Positions 5,211 to 6,355 of a stretch of 6,355 nucleotides of DNA are shown here, in pieces. The translations under genes were made by a program, and so were the position numbers. The stretch is taken from positions 1 to 6,355 of the forward strand of contig JACPXA010000226.1 in assembly GCA_016196785.1 (NCBI GenBank), given 5' to 3'. The notes beneath the pieces were generated by a model. The model was not told the DNA's origin. It saw nothing but the letters and a program-made list of their open reading frames with translations, and ran no database searches. Source of the stretch: Elusimicrobiota bacterium. Lineage in GTDB: Bacteria > Elusimicrobiota > Elusimicrobia > 2-01-FULL-59-12 > JACPXA01. How positions within the stretch are numbered: position 1 is the stretch's first letter; each line of letters opens with the position of its first letter.

Positions 5211-6355
5211 TTAGACATCGAGGTTGCGGACCTCGAGGGCGTGGGTTTCGATGAACTGCCGGCGGGGTTCCACCTTGTCCCCCATGAGGGTGGTAAAGAT
5301 GTGGTCCGCCTCGACCGCGTCCTCGAGCTTGACCTGGAGGAGTTTCCGTCGGGCGGGGTCCATGGTCGTCTCCCAGAGCTGTCCGGGGTTCATCTCGCCC
5401 AACCCTTTGTAGCGCTGAATCGTCGCCCCTTGCCGTCCGAGGTCCTTGATGGCCTCAAGGAGCGCCTGAACATCGGCGATGTCCCGCTCCTCGTCATGGG
5501 CGATGAGACGGTAGAGCGACTTCTGCGCCTCCCCGCCTTTCGTGCTGTACACCCGCATGTCCAGCCCCGTCTGCTCGAGTTTCTTCACCAGCCCGTCAAT
5601 CTGGGGGAGCTCCCAGAGGTCCTTCACCTCCGGTCCCAGCTCTTCCACCTCCGCGGTGACATCGGCCTCTCCCGCTGCCTCGAGGCCCTGTTGGATCTTG
5701 GCCTGTTTGGCCTTCACATAGTCGTCTTTAAACCGCTTCCATTCACGCTCGGTGTAGAGGTAGCGCGGCTTTTCTGCATCAATGCGGTAGAGCGGCAGCC
5801 GCCCCTCCCGCTGAAATGCGAGGTAATCCTTCCAGCCCAACCCCTTCTTCCCCAGCTTCTTCAAGAGGCCCTCGAGTTCCGTGAGCCCGTGGAGAATATC
5901 GCGGAGCTTCGCCTCGTCAATCAGGCGGGTTCGCAAGGGGAGAGGGGGACCTTTTTTGGACTCCCTTTCCCCCCGTTCGCCGGTGAGCTTGATCAGCGAG
6001 ACTCCTGAGATCCCCTGTTGCAGGAGCCACTGGTCCAGTTCCTCCTCGTTGTCCATGTACATCTCGGTCTTTCCCTTTTTGACTTTGAACAGCGGGGCCT
6101 GGGCGATGTACACGTACCCCCCCTCCAAGAGCGGCCGCATCTGCCGGTAAAAAAAGGTGAGCAGCAGAGTTCGTATATGGCTTCCATCAACATCTGCATC
6201 GGTCATTATAATGATCTTATGATAACGCAGCTTGGATATATCGAAGTCTTGAGATCCGATCCCGGTTCCCAACGCGGTGATTATCGTGCGTATCTCTTCG
6301 AAGGCCAGCATCTTATCAAAACGGGCCTTCTCCACGTTGAGGATCTTGCCTCTGA
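5211..6355 (-). CDS. gyrB: DNA gyrase subunit B, C-terminal part (5' end beyond window)
   Basis: GyrB supplies the ATPase and TOPRIM functions of gyrase. The visible 380 residues begin inside RGKILNVEKARFDKM and end at NLDV before TAA. The TOPRIM acidic cluster TDADVDGSHIRTLLLTFFYR lies at fragment residues 51-70, with Mg-binding Asp52, Asp54 and Asp56. The GyrA-contacting tail RYKGLGEMNPGQLWETTMDP is at about 314-333. Between them lies a long insert of about 200 residues (roughly fragment 112-311), similar in place and size to the E. coli GyrB insert and absent in B. subtilis. The sequence follows GyrB rather than ParE wording, and gyrA nearby supports this. The ATPase domain and the first TOPRIM Glu lie outside the window. 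The frame extends to the right edge, so the GTG at 6335 is not the true start. Confidence 0.97.
   Translation of the reverse strand, partial: RGKILNVEKARFDKMLAFEEIRTIITALGTGIGSQDFDISKLRYHKIIIMTDADVDGSHIRTLLLTFFYRQMRPLLEGGYVYIAQAPLFKVKKGKTEMYMDNEEELDQWLLQQGISGVSLIKLTGERGERESKKGPPLPLRTRLIDEAKLRDILHGLTELEGLLKKLGKKGLGWKDYLAFQREGRLPLYRIDAEKPRYLYTEREWKRFKDDYVKAKQAKIQQGLEAAGEADVTAEVEELGPEVKDLWELPQIDGLVKKLEQTGLDMRVYSTKGGEAQKSLYRLIAHDEERDIADVQALLEAIKDLGRQGATIQRYKGLGEMNPGQLWETTMDPARRKLLQVKLEDAVEADHIFTTLMGDKVEPRRQFIETHALEVRNLDV

Noticed and set aside
5073..6008. Plus-strand open frame of 311 codons
   Set aside because: It is antisense to gyrB, with no recognisable domain. Long antisense frames are expected opposite GC-rich coding sequence.

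Overview
The window is one compact minus-strand gene cluster built around DNA gyrase. Read 5' to 3' on the minus strand (right to left), it holds the 3' part of gyrB (6355-5211, cut by the right edge), a VapB-type antitoxin (5144-4890), a VapC PIN-domain toxin (4890-4486), a complete gyrA interrupted by an in-frame intein (4439-375), and an archease gene (412-1, cut by the left edge). Gaps are 0-70 bases, two gene pairs overlap, and no terminator hairpin stands out between genes, so co-transcription is likely. The toxin-antitoxin pair also appears to have its own promoter just after the gyrB stop.

The organism is a bacterium with a fairly GC-rich genome, judged by eye. GyrB carries the long insert between the TOPRIM part and the C-terminal GLGEMNP motif that E. 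coli GyrB has and B. subtilis GyrB lacks, which points to a Gram-negative-type lineage. Archease beside gyrase and an HNH intein in gyrA suggest a deep-branching or environmental lineage rather than a well-studied enterobacterium. I cannot name the phylum from this window.

The gyrase proteins supply the host function: ATP-dependent negative supercoiling by a GyrA2GyrB2 complex. Two selfish-type modules sit in this essential locus. One is the VapBC pair between the two subunit genes. The other is a 520-residue intein in GyrA, placed 12 residues before the catalytic tyrosine, so gyrase can work only after protein splicing. The intein has clear splicing blocks, an HNH-type homing endonuclease core, and then about 13 tandem basic units of 16-23 residues with a loose W-x-(D/N)-P-x-(F/Y)-R signature. 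This array is the most unusual structure in the window and looks like a modular DNA-recognition arm.

Archease, the activator of the RNA ligase RtcB, follows gyrA with an overlapping start that spans a run of nine C residues. All convincing coding capacity is on the minus strand. The long plus-strand open frames are antisense shadows of gyrB and gyrA.
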